NCBI GenBank assembly: GCA_963575745.1
Contig: CAUYUJ010017965.1
Span: 67,400-131,399, forward strand
DNA length: 64,000 nt
Direction of reading: 5' to 3'
DNA from: Prorocentrum cordatum
Taxonomy: Eukaryota; Sar; Dinophyceae; Prorocentrales; Prorocentraceae
The notes under the pieces are model-generated. The model worked only from the letters and a program-made list of their open reading frames with translations. It was not told where the DNA came from and did not search any database. Position numbers and translations under genes: made by a program. How positions within the stretch are numbered: position 1 is the stretch's first letter; every line of letters starts with the position of its first letter. Below are positions 40,100 through 50,305 of this stretch, piece after piece.

Positions 40100-40800
40100 T
40101 CAATGCCCAAAAACGGCCGTTTCGCTCGCGACATCCTCAAAAAATCGCGAAGATGGCCCAAGATGGCCTCCAAGTCCGCCCGAGATGGTCCAAGACGGCC
40201 TCCAAAACGGCCCAAGAGAGTCCAAGACGGCCCAAGACGGCCCAAGAGGCCCCCCAGAGGCCTCCCAGACGGCCCAAGAGGCCTCCAAGAGGTCCTCCAG
40301 GAGAGTCCGAAGAGGCCAAAATCATTGATTTTCCCTTGGTTTTTGAAGGATTTTGGCATTTGCGCCTTTTCGGCTCTCCGACGGCTCAAGACGGCCCAAG
40401 AAGCCCCCAAGATCGCCCAAGAGGCCCCCAAGAGAGCCCCATGATGGCCCAAGTGGCCTCCAAGATGGCCCCTAGAGGGCCCCAAGAGGGCCCAAGAGGC
40501 CTCCAACACGCCCAAGATGGCCTCCCAGACGCCCAAGATGGCCTCCAAGACGGCCCTGGAGCATTCCAAGCGGGCCCCAAGTCGGCCCATAGAGGCCCCC
40601 CAAACGGCTTCCGACGGCTTCAGACGTGCCAGGAACCCACCAAGATGGCCGAAGTTGGCTCGAAGCTGGCCCGAGACGGCCCAAAAAGCCCCAAAGATCG
40701 CCCAAAGCTTGCCCAAGAGGCCTCCAAGACGGCCAAGATGACCTTCAAGATGCCCACGTGTTCCCCGAAGGCTTTCCAAACCGATTCGGGGAACACGTGG
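40100..40800. repeat. family L repeat, copy 2, ending in a perfect hairpin
   Basis: Same arrays with the spacer at 40320-40380 (TTTTTGAAGGATTTTGGCAT). At 40754-40800 CCACGTGTTCCCCGAA is exactly inverted 15 bases later (TTCGGGGAACACGTGG). Confidence 0.75.
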
Positions 40801-40985
40801 TCCGATAGCTTGGCAGGTCTGGCCTCAACGTTCGGCCACATAGGCGCTTCCAAAAAGGCAGGGGGCGGCGGTGATTCGCCGTAGGCGTCTTCGATAACGC
40901 CAACGTCTCAATATGCGCTGATGATTCCTATCCGGCCCCGCATGTTCCCAAATGCGCCAAGACGCACCGACGCGACTCTGATACA

Positions 40986-41966
40986 TCCCATTATTCGCTG
41001 GCCCAACGGGCCAGAGGCGTGCTAAAATCTCTGGTAACTGCTTTACAATAATTCTACTTAGCGCACGCGGGGCGGCCCCTGGGGGTCCCCGGAAGACAAA
41101 TACCCCGGGAAGGTCCCGGGCGCTGCGGGTCAGAGATGGTTTTCCTCCTGGGCGCCGCCCTCGAGGCCGTCCAGAGAGCCCTAAGAAAGGCCAAGAGGCC
41201 GCCAAGAGCCCCTCAAGATGATACAAAAGAGCTCCGAGATGCCACAAGATCGCTCCAAGACGCACAAGATGCCCCCTAGACGGCCCAACACGCCTCCCAG
41301 AGCACTCTCATTGCTTTTCCCTAGGTTTTGGAAAGATTTTGGCGTTTCCACCTTTTCGGCTTCCTCACACCCCAAGACGGCCCAAGAGGCCCCCAAGACC
41401 GCCCCAAGAGGGCACAAGAGGCCCCCAAGAGTGCCCCTAGACGGCCCAAGAGGGCTCCAAGACGGCCCAAGAGGCCTCAAAGACGGCCCAAGAAGGCCCC
41501 AAGAACGCCCCAAGAGAGGCCCCGGGGGGGGACACGAAACAACATTTCGAGCCGTTGGCCCGAAAGAGCCCCCACGAATCCCCAAGAGGCCCCTAAGAGG
41601 CCCCACGAGGCCCTCAGGAGGCCCTCAGGAGGCCCCCAAGAGGCCCCCAAGCGGTCCCCGGCGGCCCCAAAAATGCCCCCCCGAGCATGCAAGCAAGTTC
41701 CAACGACCCGACGCGTTTTAGAGTCCCCACGAGGCCACCAAGAGGCCTCCCGAAAGAGTCCCCATGTGCAAAACGCTTCCAGACGGCCCGCGACGCGTTC
41801 AAGACTCCCCCAGCGGCCACCAAGAAGTCTCACATGCCGAACGCAAAGCCTCGTGAAAACAGCCGCCGACCCTGCAGCTCCGCACCGCGAAAGAACACTC
41901 GGTGAGTCGACAACGGCACGCAATTATGCGCCGGCGGAATGAGCGAAGCGATTCAATAATAAAGAG
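40986..41966. mobile_element. family L element, copy 3 with both ends
   Basis: Left end CGGGCCAGAGGCGTGCTAAA then ATCTC, followed by a GC-rich head (GCGGGGCGGCCCCTGGGG). Then array, spacer (41310-41375, TTTTGGAAAGATTTTGGC), array, spacer (41525-41570, CGAAACAACATTTCGAG), array. Right end GCCGGCGGAATGAGCGAAGC. ATTCGC(C)GG-like bases at both ends are weakly inverted. Confidence 0.75.
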
Positions 41967-42004
41967 GGGGCCGGCGGCAGGGGGCGAAGCCCTTACGGGT
42001 AGCA

Positions 42005-42280
42005 TGATACCACAGGTGTGAAATTGCGCAACAGCTGCACGGATTGACAGCCTTCTTTCTCAAATGGACCTATCGCGTGAGAATCGGATCTTCTCGCCGA
42101 ACCGAGGCTTGGACATCTCATGCAGCAGCTACACGGACGAGTGGGTTCCTTTTCAAAAAATGGGGCTCTCTCATAGGCTTTCTTCAGAGTCAACGACCAC
42201 ATGGGTGTATACACACACCAGTTACAAGCACAGGTGGGCGTTTTTATTCAAAACGGGCCTGCTGCTGGCGCGCGTTTTCT
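42005..42280. repeat. family H relative
   Basis: Units with CAGCTGCACGGATTGACAG, CAAATGGACCTATCGCG, AGCAGCTACACGGACG. Low similarity. Confidence 0.5.
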
Positions 42281-42514
42281 TATTCGGCGCTTCGAGATTG
42301 GGCGGAAAGGAGGGCAGGGGGGGGGGGAGCTCCGGACCTCTGCCTAGTGCGGCTGATTGCAACCGCGCGTCCTATGGGGTAGGGGCTCCACCTGCTCGAA
42401 ACGGGCGCCAAAAACAGCCAAGATCTACTCCATGCGGGGGGGAGGGGGGGGGGGCCCGCGCCGATCGGCAAAACACTGAATAAAAAAACGACCACCTGCT
42501 GGGCACCTTGCTGC

Positions 42515-42680
42515 ACTTCATGATTCCCCAATCAGTGCTTGCACTGAAGGGGTCCTAGCGGATATTGAAAGATTTGGCGAAAGTTTGATTCTGGTAGCTG
42601 GCTGGGTTCCCGGGCTCCCGGATCCGGGTTCCCGGGTTCCTGGTTATTGGCTCCGGGCCGATTCCGGTGGATCTCCTTGT
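42515..42680. mobile_element. family K repeat, copy 1
   Basis: CAGTGCTTGCACTGAAGGGG, AAAGATTTGGCGAAAGTTTG, then GGTTCCCGGG repeats. The inverse is seen at 61975-62140 and 62400-62640. 42281-42514 shows only G and C runs. Confidence 0.7.
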
Positions 42681-42805
42681 CGATCTCTTTATCGATCCCA
42701 CGATTCGGGCGGCGGCCGCCGCCGCGGCCGCGCGGCGGCCTCGGCCTCCGCGCCCGCCTGGCGGCGGCGCGCAGGGGTGAGGCCCCAGGCGAGGGGGACC
42801 CTCGC

Positions 42806-42852
42806 CTCCTCCTCCTCCTCCTCCTCCTCCTCCTCCTCCTCCTCCTCCTCCT
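42806..42852. repeat. TCC microsatellite
   Basis: Pure TCC run. The next 190 bases hold a plus-strand frame (GCSSLAEAPPAAKREGLPGP) that could be an exon, unproven. Confidence 0.9.
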
Positions 42853-43052
42853 TTACCATCCACCGATTGGGGTTGTTCTCTGGTGTGATCTTGCCTGACC
42901 GCGTCCGTACAGATCGGCACGGCGGCTCCCGTGCAGCGCGGCGCGCTCTCGCGGGGTGCTCGTCACTCGCGGAGGCGCCTCCTGCAGCGAAACGCGAGGG
43001 CCTGCCAGGACCCGTCGTCGAACTTGGGTCGTGAGCGTGCACTCTGGCTCTT

Positions 43053-43326
43053 GTCCTCCTCCGCCTCCTCCTCCTCATCCTCCTCATCCTCCTCCTGTCT
43101 CCATTCGGGTTTACTGGCTCTTGTCCTCCTCCTCCTCCTCCTCCTCCTCCTCCTCCGCCTCCTCCTCCTCCTCCTCCTCCTGTCTCCATTCGGGTTTACT
43201 CTGATTATTGTCCTCCTCCTCCTCCTCCTGCTCCTGCTCCTCCTCCTCCTCCTCCTCCTCCTCCTCCTCCTCCTTCTCCTCCTCCTCCTGTCTCCGCCGC
43301 CTCTTCCTCTTCCTCCTTCTCCTCCA
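43053..43326. repeat. TCC microsatellite with a 60-70 bp super-repeat
   Basis: TCC interrupted at intervals by TGTCTCCATTCGGGTTTACT at 43098 and 43182 and a partial copy near 43289. Confidence 0.9.
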
Positions 43327-43399
43327 TTCTCCCAGGTCAGGGCACTGCGGAGGTGAGCTTCTCTTCGTGTGGCGGTGAGTCATAGCTTCCCTCGGTCGA

Positions 43400-43700
43400 C
43401 AACTTGGCCAAGCTACAAACAACGCTGCTGAATGCGCGCGTTTCCTGGAAAATCTTCCGGATGCACTTTGCACCCTTCCGGACGGGTGCCATTTCGCGTC
43501 GACTCTTGGCTGCTTGCCCGTCAGGTCAACTGCCACTGGCGGTGTCGAGCGCCTTTGTTGCGGCCACTCTCCGAGAAGGCCCTCCGGAGAATGCGAGAGC
43601 TGCGCCGCTCACCTGCCGTGCGCGCGTGGGAGGCCACAACCTTTGCAGGAGTGTAAGTGTCGATGCCGACGCCCATGCGCATCACTCGGCGGCCAGCCCA
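43400..43700 (+). CDS. possible exon, unrecognised
   Basis: The plus-strand frame 43432-43656 ends in PLSEKALRRMRELRRSPAVR then AWEATTFAGV and a stop. Helical, basic, balanced. No domain assigned. The minus strand is also open. Confidence 0.3.
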
Positions 43701-43706
43701 GGGGGG

Positions 43707-43875
43707 AGGTGAGAGGGGGCGGGCCTTCTCAGAGGGCTCGGAAGCCCCCCAGCCTGCCGAGCAGTTGTCCAAGCCTCCCCCGAAGGCACAGAAAACTTCT
43801 CAGAAGGCGGCGGGGTTCTGACTGAGAAACCCCGCCGCCTTCTGAGGAGGGCCCTCTCCTTCTCACTTCCCCCCT
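43707..43875. mobile_element. TIR element, family F copy 2
   Basis: Left GTGAGAGGGGGCGGGCCTTC, right GAGGAGGGCCCTCTCCTTCT then CAC. The middle has an inner hairpin, GGCGGCGGGGTT against AACCCCGCCGCC. Confidence 0.75.
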
Positions 43876-43879
43876 CGCG

Positions 43880-44285
43880 CGCCGCCGAATTTCGGATATG
43901 GTCACCGATGGCGTCGTGCCAGACAGCACGACTTTCTGTGCATCTCCTCATCGGCTAACTCCTGTCACGGGCGCCTGACCCGGGGCTGGGCAGGTGCAGG
44001 ACATCCACTTCTCGCCGTGGTTTGGCCAGGCATGCTGCCGAGTCGCTGTCAAAGGCTGCTCAGCCCGCTGTCCATCCTCTGGGTGTCCACTTTATGCCAT
44101 GGACGACTGGCGACACCTGATCACGATGGGGCACGAGACCCGATTTACAGCCCATGCACTGGTAGGTCGAACTCCACGAACGCGTTCGCATAATTGTTCG
44201 ATTGCCTTTGCAAAGTTGTTCATATGAGGCTCTTATAGTGCCACCTCATTATACACGTGTACATTATGTATGACATCCGTATAGA
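43880..44285. other. no firm gene
   Basis: A plus frame from 43994 (DDWRHLITMGHETRFTAHAL) is protein-like and ends at 44227. Unrecognised; an exon is possible. Confidence 0.3.

Positions 44286-44288
<3 letters not shown>

Positions 44289-44322
<34 letters not shown>
44289..44322. repeat. TA microsatellite
   Basis: Unbroken TA run of about 17 units. Confidence 0.95.
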
Positions 44323-44325
<3 letters not shown>

Positions 44326-44387
44326 TAATCTCTAAATACAAGCGTCTCTCCTGTCTTTTCTTGTGTTACTTTTCGTGCTTGCACTGA

Positions 44388-45436
44388 ATTAACTCGCCGG
44401 CCAAACGGGCCAGAGGCGTGCTAAAATCTCAGGTGAGACGCTAAGAATGTTTCTAGGTCGCGCGCGCGCGGCCGCCCCAGGGGATCCCTGGACGACAGAT
44501 ACACTGGCAGGGTCCCGGCAAGGTCCCGGCAGGGTCGGGTCAGAGATGCCGGAACTCTTGGGCGCGGCCTCGCCCCCCCCCCCGAGCGCCCCAAGGAGGC
44601 GCTGGAAGGATGGCACGCCCCACGGCCTCAGGCCAAGAGCATTCCAAGATGGCCCACGTTGGTCCCAAGACGGTCAAAGAAGCACCCAGGAATCTCCAGG
44701 AGGGTTCCAAGAGGACTTCGAGAGGCCCCGAAGATACAAAAACAATTGATGTTGCCATTCGGACGATTTTGGCGGTACGGCCTTTTTGAGCTGCCGACCG
44801 CCCTGGACAGCCCAAGAGGCCCCAAGGTCCCTCCAAAACGGCACAAACAACTTTTAAGAGGGCCCCTAAATGGCCCAAGCTGGCCCTAAGACGGCCCACG
44901 AGGCCTCCAAGACGGCCCCTGGACGGCCTCAAGAGCGGGCCCAGAGGGGGAACACGAACAACTATTTCGAGCTTTCGGCCCAAAGAGGCGTCCAGGAAGC
45001 CCCCAGAGGCCCCCAAGAACTCTCCAAAAGGCCCCAAAAGAACCCCCAAAAAGAGGCTCCCAAGACCCCCAACAAGCCCCCAGGAAGCCTCAAGAGGCCC
45101 CAAGAAGCCCCCAGGAGGCTCCCCAGAGGCCCCAAAACTGCTCCCCAGAGGCTCCAGAGAGCCCTCCGAAGAGACCCCGAGAAGCATCCATGAGGACTCT
45201 GACCCACAACCCAGGTACGTCTCCAAACTCTGCTGGAGCTCTCTGAAGCCATTTTCGCGCCCTTGGGCAGTCGATCGGCTCTCTTCGACAAGGTGCGAGC
45301 CACATCTCCAAAGATCTCCTCGAGGACAGTCCTGCCCGTCCCACCGTTCCCCATGGGTAGGAGCACACCACCATGAAGCCACCGTGATGCGAAATGGGCC
45401 GGCGGAGTCAGCGAAACGATTGAATATTTCAGTTCA
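44388..45436. mobile_element. family L element, copy 4 with both ends
   Basis: Left CGGGCCAGAGGCGTGCTAAA, head GCGGCCGCCCCAGGGGATCC, spacers at 44740-44805 and 44955-44990 (CGAACAACTATTTCGAG), right end GCCGGCGGAGTCAGCGAAAC. The arrays are less regular than in copy 3. Confidence 0.75.
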
Positions 45437-45689
45437 TAATCCACACCGCCTCCGAGGTGTATTCTGCGACATGCTCACGCCAGGGTCAACATCGAGGATG
45501 AAACTGTTGAGATATGAGCACGCCAACTTTGGTGGCCGCGCGCGCTTTTTTCCGTCGCAGCGCGGCAGAAGCAATCCGCTCGCGCATTCGAGTTGCCCGG
45601 GGCGCTCGGCAGACTAATTGGCCGACTGCACGACACAAGACGAGGCAGGGAGGGGTGGCCGCAGAGGAAAGGAGGAGGGAGGAGGTGGG

Positions 45690-45785
45690 CGCGCGCGCAC
45701 GCAGGCGGCGGTCCACAGGTTGTTCTCGTACATCTGGGTCATCCAGCGGCCTCCCCCATTCTCGGCCTCCGAGCAGGGAGGGTTC
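45690..45785 (-). CDS. possible exon next to the GTC tract
   Basis: The minus strand reads ENGGGRWMTQMYENNLWTAA then CVRA. Rich in Trp, Met, Tyr and Asn, which repeats do not give. It may follow the exon at 46335-46520, with the GTC tract as the intron. Confidence 0.4.
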
Positions 45786-45789
45786 GCCG

Positions 45790-45905
45790 TCGTCGTTCGT
45801 CGTCGTCGTCGTCGTCGTCATCGTCGTCGCCGTCGTCGTCGTCGTCGTCGTGGTCGTCGTCGTCGTTGTTCGTCGTCGTCGTCGTCGTCGTCATCGTCGT
45901 CGTTG

Positions 45906-45987
<82 letters not shown>

Positions 45988-46217
45988 CGTCGTCGTCGTC
46001 GCCGTCGTCACCGTCGTCGTCGGCGGCGGCAGCGTCGTCGTCGTCGTTCGTCGTCGTCCGTCGTCGTCGTCGTCGTCGTCGGCGGCGGCGTCGTCGTCGT
46101 CACCATCGTCGTCGTCGTCGGCGTCACCGTCGTCGTCGTCGTTTGTCGTTGTTCCTCGTCGTTCGTCGTCGTCGTCGTCGGCGTCGTCGTCGTCGTCGTC
46201 AGCGTCGTCGTCGTCGG

Positions 46218-46249
<32 letters not shown>

Positions 46250-46332
46250 GCGTCGTTGTCGTCGTCGTCGTCGGCGTCACCGTCGTCGTCGTCTTCGTCG
46301 GCGTCGTTGTCGTCGTCGTCGTCGTTCGTCGG
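45790..46332. repeat. 540 bp GTC microsatellite
   Basis: GTC runs with GGC, ACC and GTT variants. Gives poly-Val, poly-Ser and poly-Arg frames up to 283 codons that are artefacts. Confidence 0.95.
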
Positions 46333-46334
46333 CC

Positions 46335-46520
46335 TGACGTCGCTGCTGGTCGCGCTGCCGCATGAGCTCGAGTGCTAGCTGCGTGCAGTCGAGATCGACG
46401 AGATGTCGTCGCACGTGCGACGGTGGTGCCCACGTTTCGCTCGGACTGGCCGCCGCTGGCCATGTAGGTCTCGCGGCGGGCGAACCACGCGGCCACTCGC
46501 CCTGGCGGCTGGCTCACGTC
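46335..46520 (-). CDS. possible exon, Ala/Pro linker plus charged helix
   Basis: One minus frame reads PSETWAPPSHVRRHLVDLDC then TQLALELMRQRDQQRRQADE, then runs into Arg codons of the repeat. The last half is a strong helix. Likely the upstream neighbour of 45690-45785. Confidence 0.45.
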
Positions 46521-46864
46521 GACGGGACTGTTCTGGTCGGCGGCGACGCAACTGCCGGCGCGGACTCAGATGGCCACATGGAGCTCGATCCACATGGAGT
46601 TCTGAGGCCGAGGGCTGAGACTGAAGGCACGCATGCCCAGCTCGGCAACTGCACTTCGGCAGGCCGTGCCGGAGGCGCGGCGACTCGCGCGTTCGAGTCG
46701 CCTACCCAGTCCTGCCCTTGAGCTTGCCCCAGTGGGAACGCACCGCCCACTCCTGTCCACTATTGTGGTGTTAGTTGTGGTGGTGCTGGTGATGGTGAAG
46801 CTACTGGCGCTGCCGATGCTGATGGCGCGGCCAAAGCTGCCTCCCCCGCTGCTGCCGCGCGAGC

Positions 46865-47272
46865 CTACGACGCAGTCGCAGGACCCGCAGGTTGTGCCGA
46901 GGCTTGCACGCGGCCCATAAGCTCCGTCATCTCCTGTCGTAGTCGTCGTAATTCGGCGCCGCGGTGAGCGGGCGATGATGAGCGCGAGGATGATGCACCC
47001 ACCCACTGTGACCGCTGGCCGCGGCCAATTTGTTGCCATGAGCCGTCTGCCGACGCACCTGGAATGGCTGCCAATGCTGCTGGCCGCGGCGCCGGCGCCG
47101 CTGGAGTCGAGTGCCCGCCGTTCCAGGGGCCAGCGCTCTCGGTAGGACCACCTCCCCCAGCCCCCGCAAGCACAGGCTGCGAAAGCCTGGAGGTGCCCAA
47201 AGTCACCCATGCAGCGCGCGCTCCTGGGACGGGCCGCTGCTCGGACGGCCCTCCGGCGGCCCTGCTGTCCAA
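46865..47272 (-). CDS. possible exon with a short coiled coil
   Basis: 135 open codons. The end, AHRGAELRRLRQEMTELMGR then VQASAQPA, has a heptad-like helix; the first 90 residues are Gly/Ala/Pro/Ser-rich. Resembles Gag-like or linker proteins of dinoflagellates but I cannot place it. Confidence 0.35.
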   Translation of the reverse strand: MDSRAAGGPSEQRPVPGARAAWVTLGTSRLSQPVLAGAGGGGPTESAGPWNGGHSTPAAPAPRPAALAAIPGASADGSWQQIGRGQRSQWVGASSSRSSSPAHRGAELRRLRQEMTELMGRVQASAQPAGPATAS

Positions 47273-47439
47273 ATAGGGTTAGTGGCGAGGATGTCGATGG
47301 TGGCGACGGCGCTGGGGCGCAGGCATTCTAAGGAAGAGAGCGCGCCCTCGTTGCGGCGCCGGGGGCAGTCTCGCAGTCGCATTGACGGAATTGGAGACGC
47401 ACCCCGTCAGGGCCCACGGGGTTGCCCCGGCGGCCTGAA

Positions 47440-47650
47440 CCCGCGTCAATGGTCCTGAACTTCCGTATGTCATTACCTTTGCCCTTCCCGAAGCCCACGA
47501 AAGCTCCCTGGAAATGATTTCGGACAGGTCGGTCAGGAAGGTACGGTAGCCCTTGCCTTGGCCCTTGCCCTTCCGCTCTGTGTCCCTCCGAACGCTGCGC
47601 GCGGGCTTGGGGCGGTCGAAGCTGCGCCGGTGCGGCGCGCCTTGGCGCGA
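47440..47650 (-). CDS. possible exon, basic then globular
   Basis: One minus frame reads RRSFDRPKPARSVRRDTERK, GKGQGKGYRTFLTDLSEIIS, RELSWASGRAKVMTYGSSGP. The change from basic linker to a balanced segment is typical of coding. The other two frames are also open but Ala/Arg-rich. 47650-48240 is GC-rich with no clear exon. Confidence 0.4.
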
Positions 47651-48440
47651 TCGCTAGCTCGGAGAAGGCGCGCGCCGCGACGTTCCGCAGGAACATCGCG
47701 TAGCTCGGGGCCGCCTGCGGCAATCTCTTCGCCGAGTGAGCTGACGACGCCCGCATCGGCGCCAGAGTCAACACCTGCTGCCAAAGCGCCCCCCGCGCTG
47801 GCGACGCCGCGCCGGCATCGCCGGCGGCTGGTGGCGCAGGCAGGCCCGGCACCGCTCAGGGAGCGGCTGGCTGCCTGCCCTGGCCCACGCTTGGAGACCG
47901 AGCTGCGTTGCGGCGTTGGCACCACCCCGACCTGACCCAGTCATCCGAGGTGAGCGACCAGCTTGCAGAGTGGGTTCGCGAGCGACGAACATACCCTTTT
48001 CATGCCCTCGCGGTCTGGATTCTGGGGCAGGATCCCGTGGCTACGCGGTGGCACGGATACGTTTCGCGCGGAGCATCCGGGAAAAGCGCTCCGTATCTAG
48101 AAGGTCGCGGCCCAGGGGCCTGGCCCGCGAGGCCGTGGACATTGATGTGTCTCCCAGGCGAGTGATGATTATCCGAGCGTGGTGGCGTAAGTGGCCTTAC
48201 CTCGCTTGCGCCACTCGTGGCAGCAGCAGCTGACCGAAGCATCCGAGATCCAACAAAGGATCATCTGGGACGGGAAGTTTGGCGAGCGAAACCCCAGTCG
48301 CAGCGGAGCCGAACATCGGCCCTGTGTGCTGTGCTCGGCGAGATCGTCCTGCTCCCCATCCCCTTCCCCAATACTCATCATCGTCCTCCTCTTTCTCTCT
48401 CGTCCTGTTCCCCCTCCCCCCACTTCCTCCCCGCCCTGTA

Positions 48441-48583
48441 CCTTTTGGCGCTCCGCGCGGATTTCTTAGATCCGCACTGGACCCCCCCTCCCTGGCGCGC
48501 GGAGCGCGCCAGGGGCGGCGCCGGAGGCGCCGCCAGGGGGGCCCAGGCGCCCACCCAAGAAATCCGCGCGGAGCGCCACAAGT
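48441..48583. mobile_element. TIR element, family B copy 3
   Basis: Left TTGGCGCTCCGCGCGGATTT, right AAATCCGCGCGGAGCGCCAC. Centre with GGCGCGCGGAGCGCGCC and GGCGGCGCC. 48584-48960 is pyrimidine-rich and shows nothing. Confidence 0.85.
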
Positions 48584-48964
48584 GTATGTTTATTACGTTT
48601 TTTCTCCTTCGAGTTCCCCCACCCCCCAACGCCCCCGTCCACCTTGTCCCAGCAACCCCCACCCCCTTCCCCCGTCACTCTTCATGCCTCGCTCCGACTC
48701 GCTCCTCCCATCCTCCCCCTGCCTTCACCCGCGCCAACTCTATCCCTGCCCGCCGTCGTCCCCCTCTCTCTCCCTCCCTGCCTCCACACCTCCCGCGGAG
48801 GCTTCCAGACGCCCGAAGAGGCTCAAAAACATGCAGAAACCTCAATTTTGAGTCCTCCTGCAGGAGTGCCGTGATTACAATATGTAGGGGTCCTGGGGCC
48901 CGAAACAAACTAATGCCGCCCGGCGTGAACAAATTGCTGCAGCGCCCAGATCTCTGGAGAGGAC

Positions 48965-49190
48965 ATGGAGGACAACGATTGGGGGGAGCTGGCATAGTAG
49001 GGGGGGAACATCGACCTGGAATCAGCGGTACATCGCCGATAGATCGGCGATAGGCCCCCGACTGTGAATCCGCACGTTCCTGGGCAGGTTGGGGCTTTCG
49101 GCTATCGGGCCCCTATCGGCGATCAATGGGCGATTGGGGGTCGATGCATCCCCCCCTGTGCCTATCCCCACCCATCGCTGCCCCTGAAAG
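48965..49190. mobile_element. TIR element, family G copy 2
   Basis: Left GACAACGATTGGGGGGAGCT, right GTGCCTATCCCCACCCATCG then CTGCCCCTGA. The inner 150 bp matches 5470-5630 (ACATCGCCGA, GATCGGCGATAGGC, GTTCCTGGGCAGGTTGGG). Confidence 0.8.
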
Positions 49191-49234
49191 GCCTTCCCTC
49201 GGGGATCTGCTGACCCGGCTCAATCCAGACCCGG

Positions 49235-49400
49235 GTCAGTCAGGCCTTGCGGGATCCTGCAGGATCCTGCAGGATCCTGCACCCAAGCCCGGGTCAGTGC
49301 ACCCCTGCCTTGCAGGATCCTGCAAGATCTGGCGCTCTGGCTGAACCCCGATTGCATTGACCCCCGTCTCCTGAACCCCGATTCCCCTCCCCTCCCCCCC
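49235..49400. repeat. GGATCCTGCA minisatellite
   Basis: GATCCTGCAG in four close copies with CCCGGGTCAGT words around. Self-complementary units. Confidence 0.8.
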
Positions 49401-49488
49401 GGCCCCGGTCCTGAGGGCCAGGGTCCGCTGGGTCCCTCCAGGCGCAGGAGTGGAAGGTGGGCACCTGCCGCGGGTGGGCTGGGCGGGC

Positions 49489-50117
49489 AGACAGTCATCG
49501 GCCTGACCTAAGGAACGATGAATAAGGAACGAAGCCCCTTTACCAAGGAATAACGCATAAGAAACGATTAGCTATTCTTCTTTTTTGAAGATAGAAAAAT
49601 TCGCCAGCCCTACGGGCCAGAGGCGTGCTAAGATCTCTGGTAACTACTTAACAATATTTCTAGTTCGCGCGCGCGGGGCGGCCCCTGGGGGGCCTCAGAC
49701 GAAAAATACCCCGGCCGATCCCCAGCTGACCCCCGGGCGATCCCAAGGGGGGAGGCTATTTTTCGCCACCCCTCACGAGGATCGTGGCCTCCGAGGGGGG
49801 GGCTGCCAACGACTACCCCCTCTCCCGCCCCAAGGGGCCCCCAAGAGCCCCCCAAGACGCCCCAGGGGAGCCCAATACGCCGCCAAGGAGCACCAAGACG
49901 CTCCCAAGAAGCCCCCTAGAAGCGCCCAAGACGGCCCCAAGAGGCCCCAAATAGCGCTCCAGGGCCGGCGGAATGAGCGAAGCGATTAAATAACAAATAA
50001 AACAAAACAAAAACTGAAACAAAAAAAAACGCATAAGGAACGATAAATAACGCATGCAAACCTAAGGAATGACCGAGCCCCTTTTGAGAAGTAAGTGCTC
50101 CTTATTCCAGCCGCTCA
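49489..50117. repeat. family N repeat split by a family L element
   Basis: 49489-49575 and 50030-50117 carry the left and right parts of the repeat at 26170-26872. Family L copy 5 (49598-50008) lies between them, showing insertion. Confidence 0.65.
49598..50008. mobile_element. family L element, copy 5 (short)
   Basis: Left ACGGGCCAGAGGCGTGCTAA, head GCGGGGCGGCCCCTGGGG, a short array, right end GCCGGCGGAATGAGCGAAGC. 410 bp against about 1 kb in copies 3 and 4; the inner spacers are missing. Confidence 0.75.
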
Positions 50118-50305
50118 CTGTACGGTCGAGGCATGGCCACGAGAACGCGGGTCAAGAGCAGGAGACCCTGCACCGCGGGCCCCAGGCCCCGCGGAGAGAT
50201 CCACAACGAAGAGCACTCCCAGGTGGCAGTGGAGGGCCCGACACGAAGAACCTAAGGGCGCCCCACCCAAAGCTAGGACTGTCGTTGGCCCTCGTGCCAG
50301 CTGCG
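50118..50305. repeat. dispersed repeat, family P copy 4
   Basis: See 18790. Shares ACGAAGAACCTAAGGGCGCC and CCAAAGCTAGGACTG. Confidence 0.7.

Noticed and set aside
39434-45382. Long Trp/Leu/Gly-rich minus frames and Pro/Lys/Arg-rich plus frames (up to 336 codons)
   Set aside because: They come from the AAGACGGCCC minisatellite of family L.
45514-46517. Poly-Val, poly-Ser, poly-Arg and poly-Thr frames
   Set aside because: Products of the GTC microsatellite.
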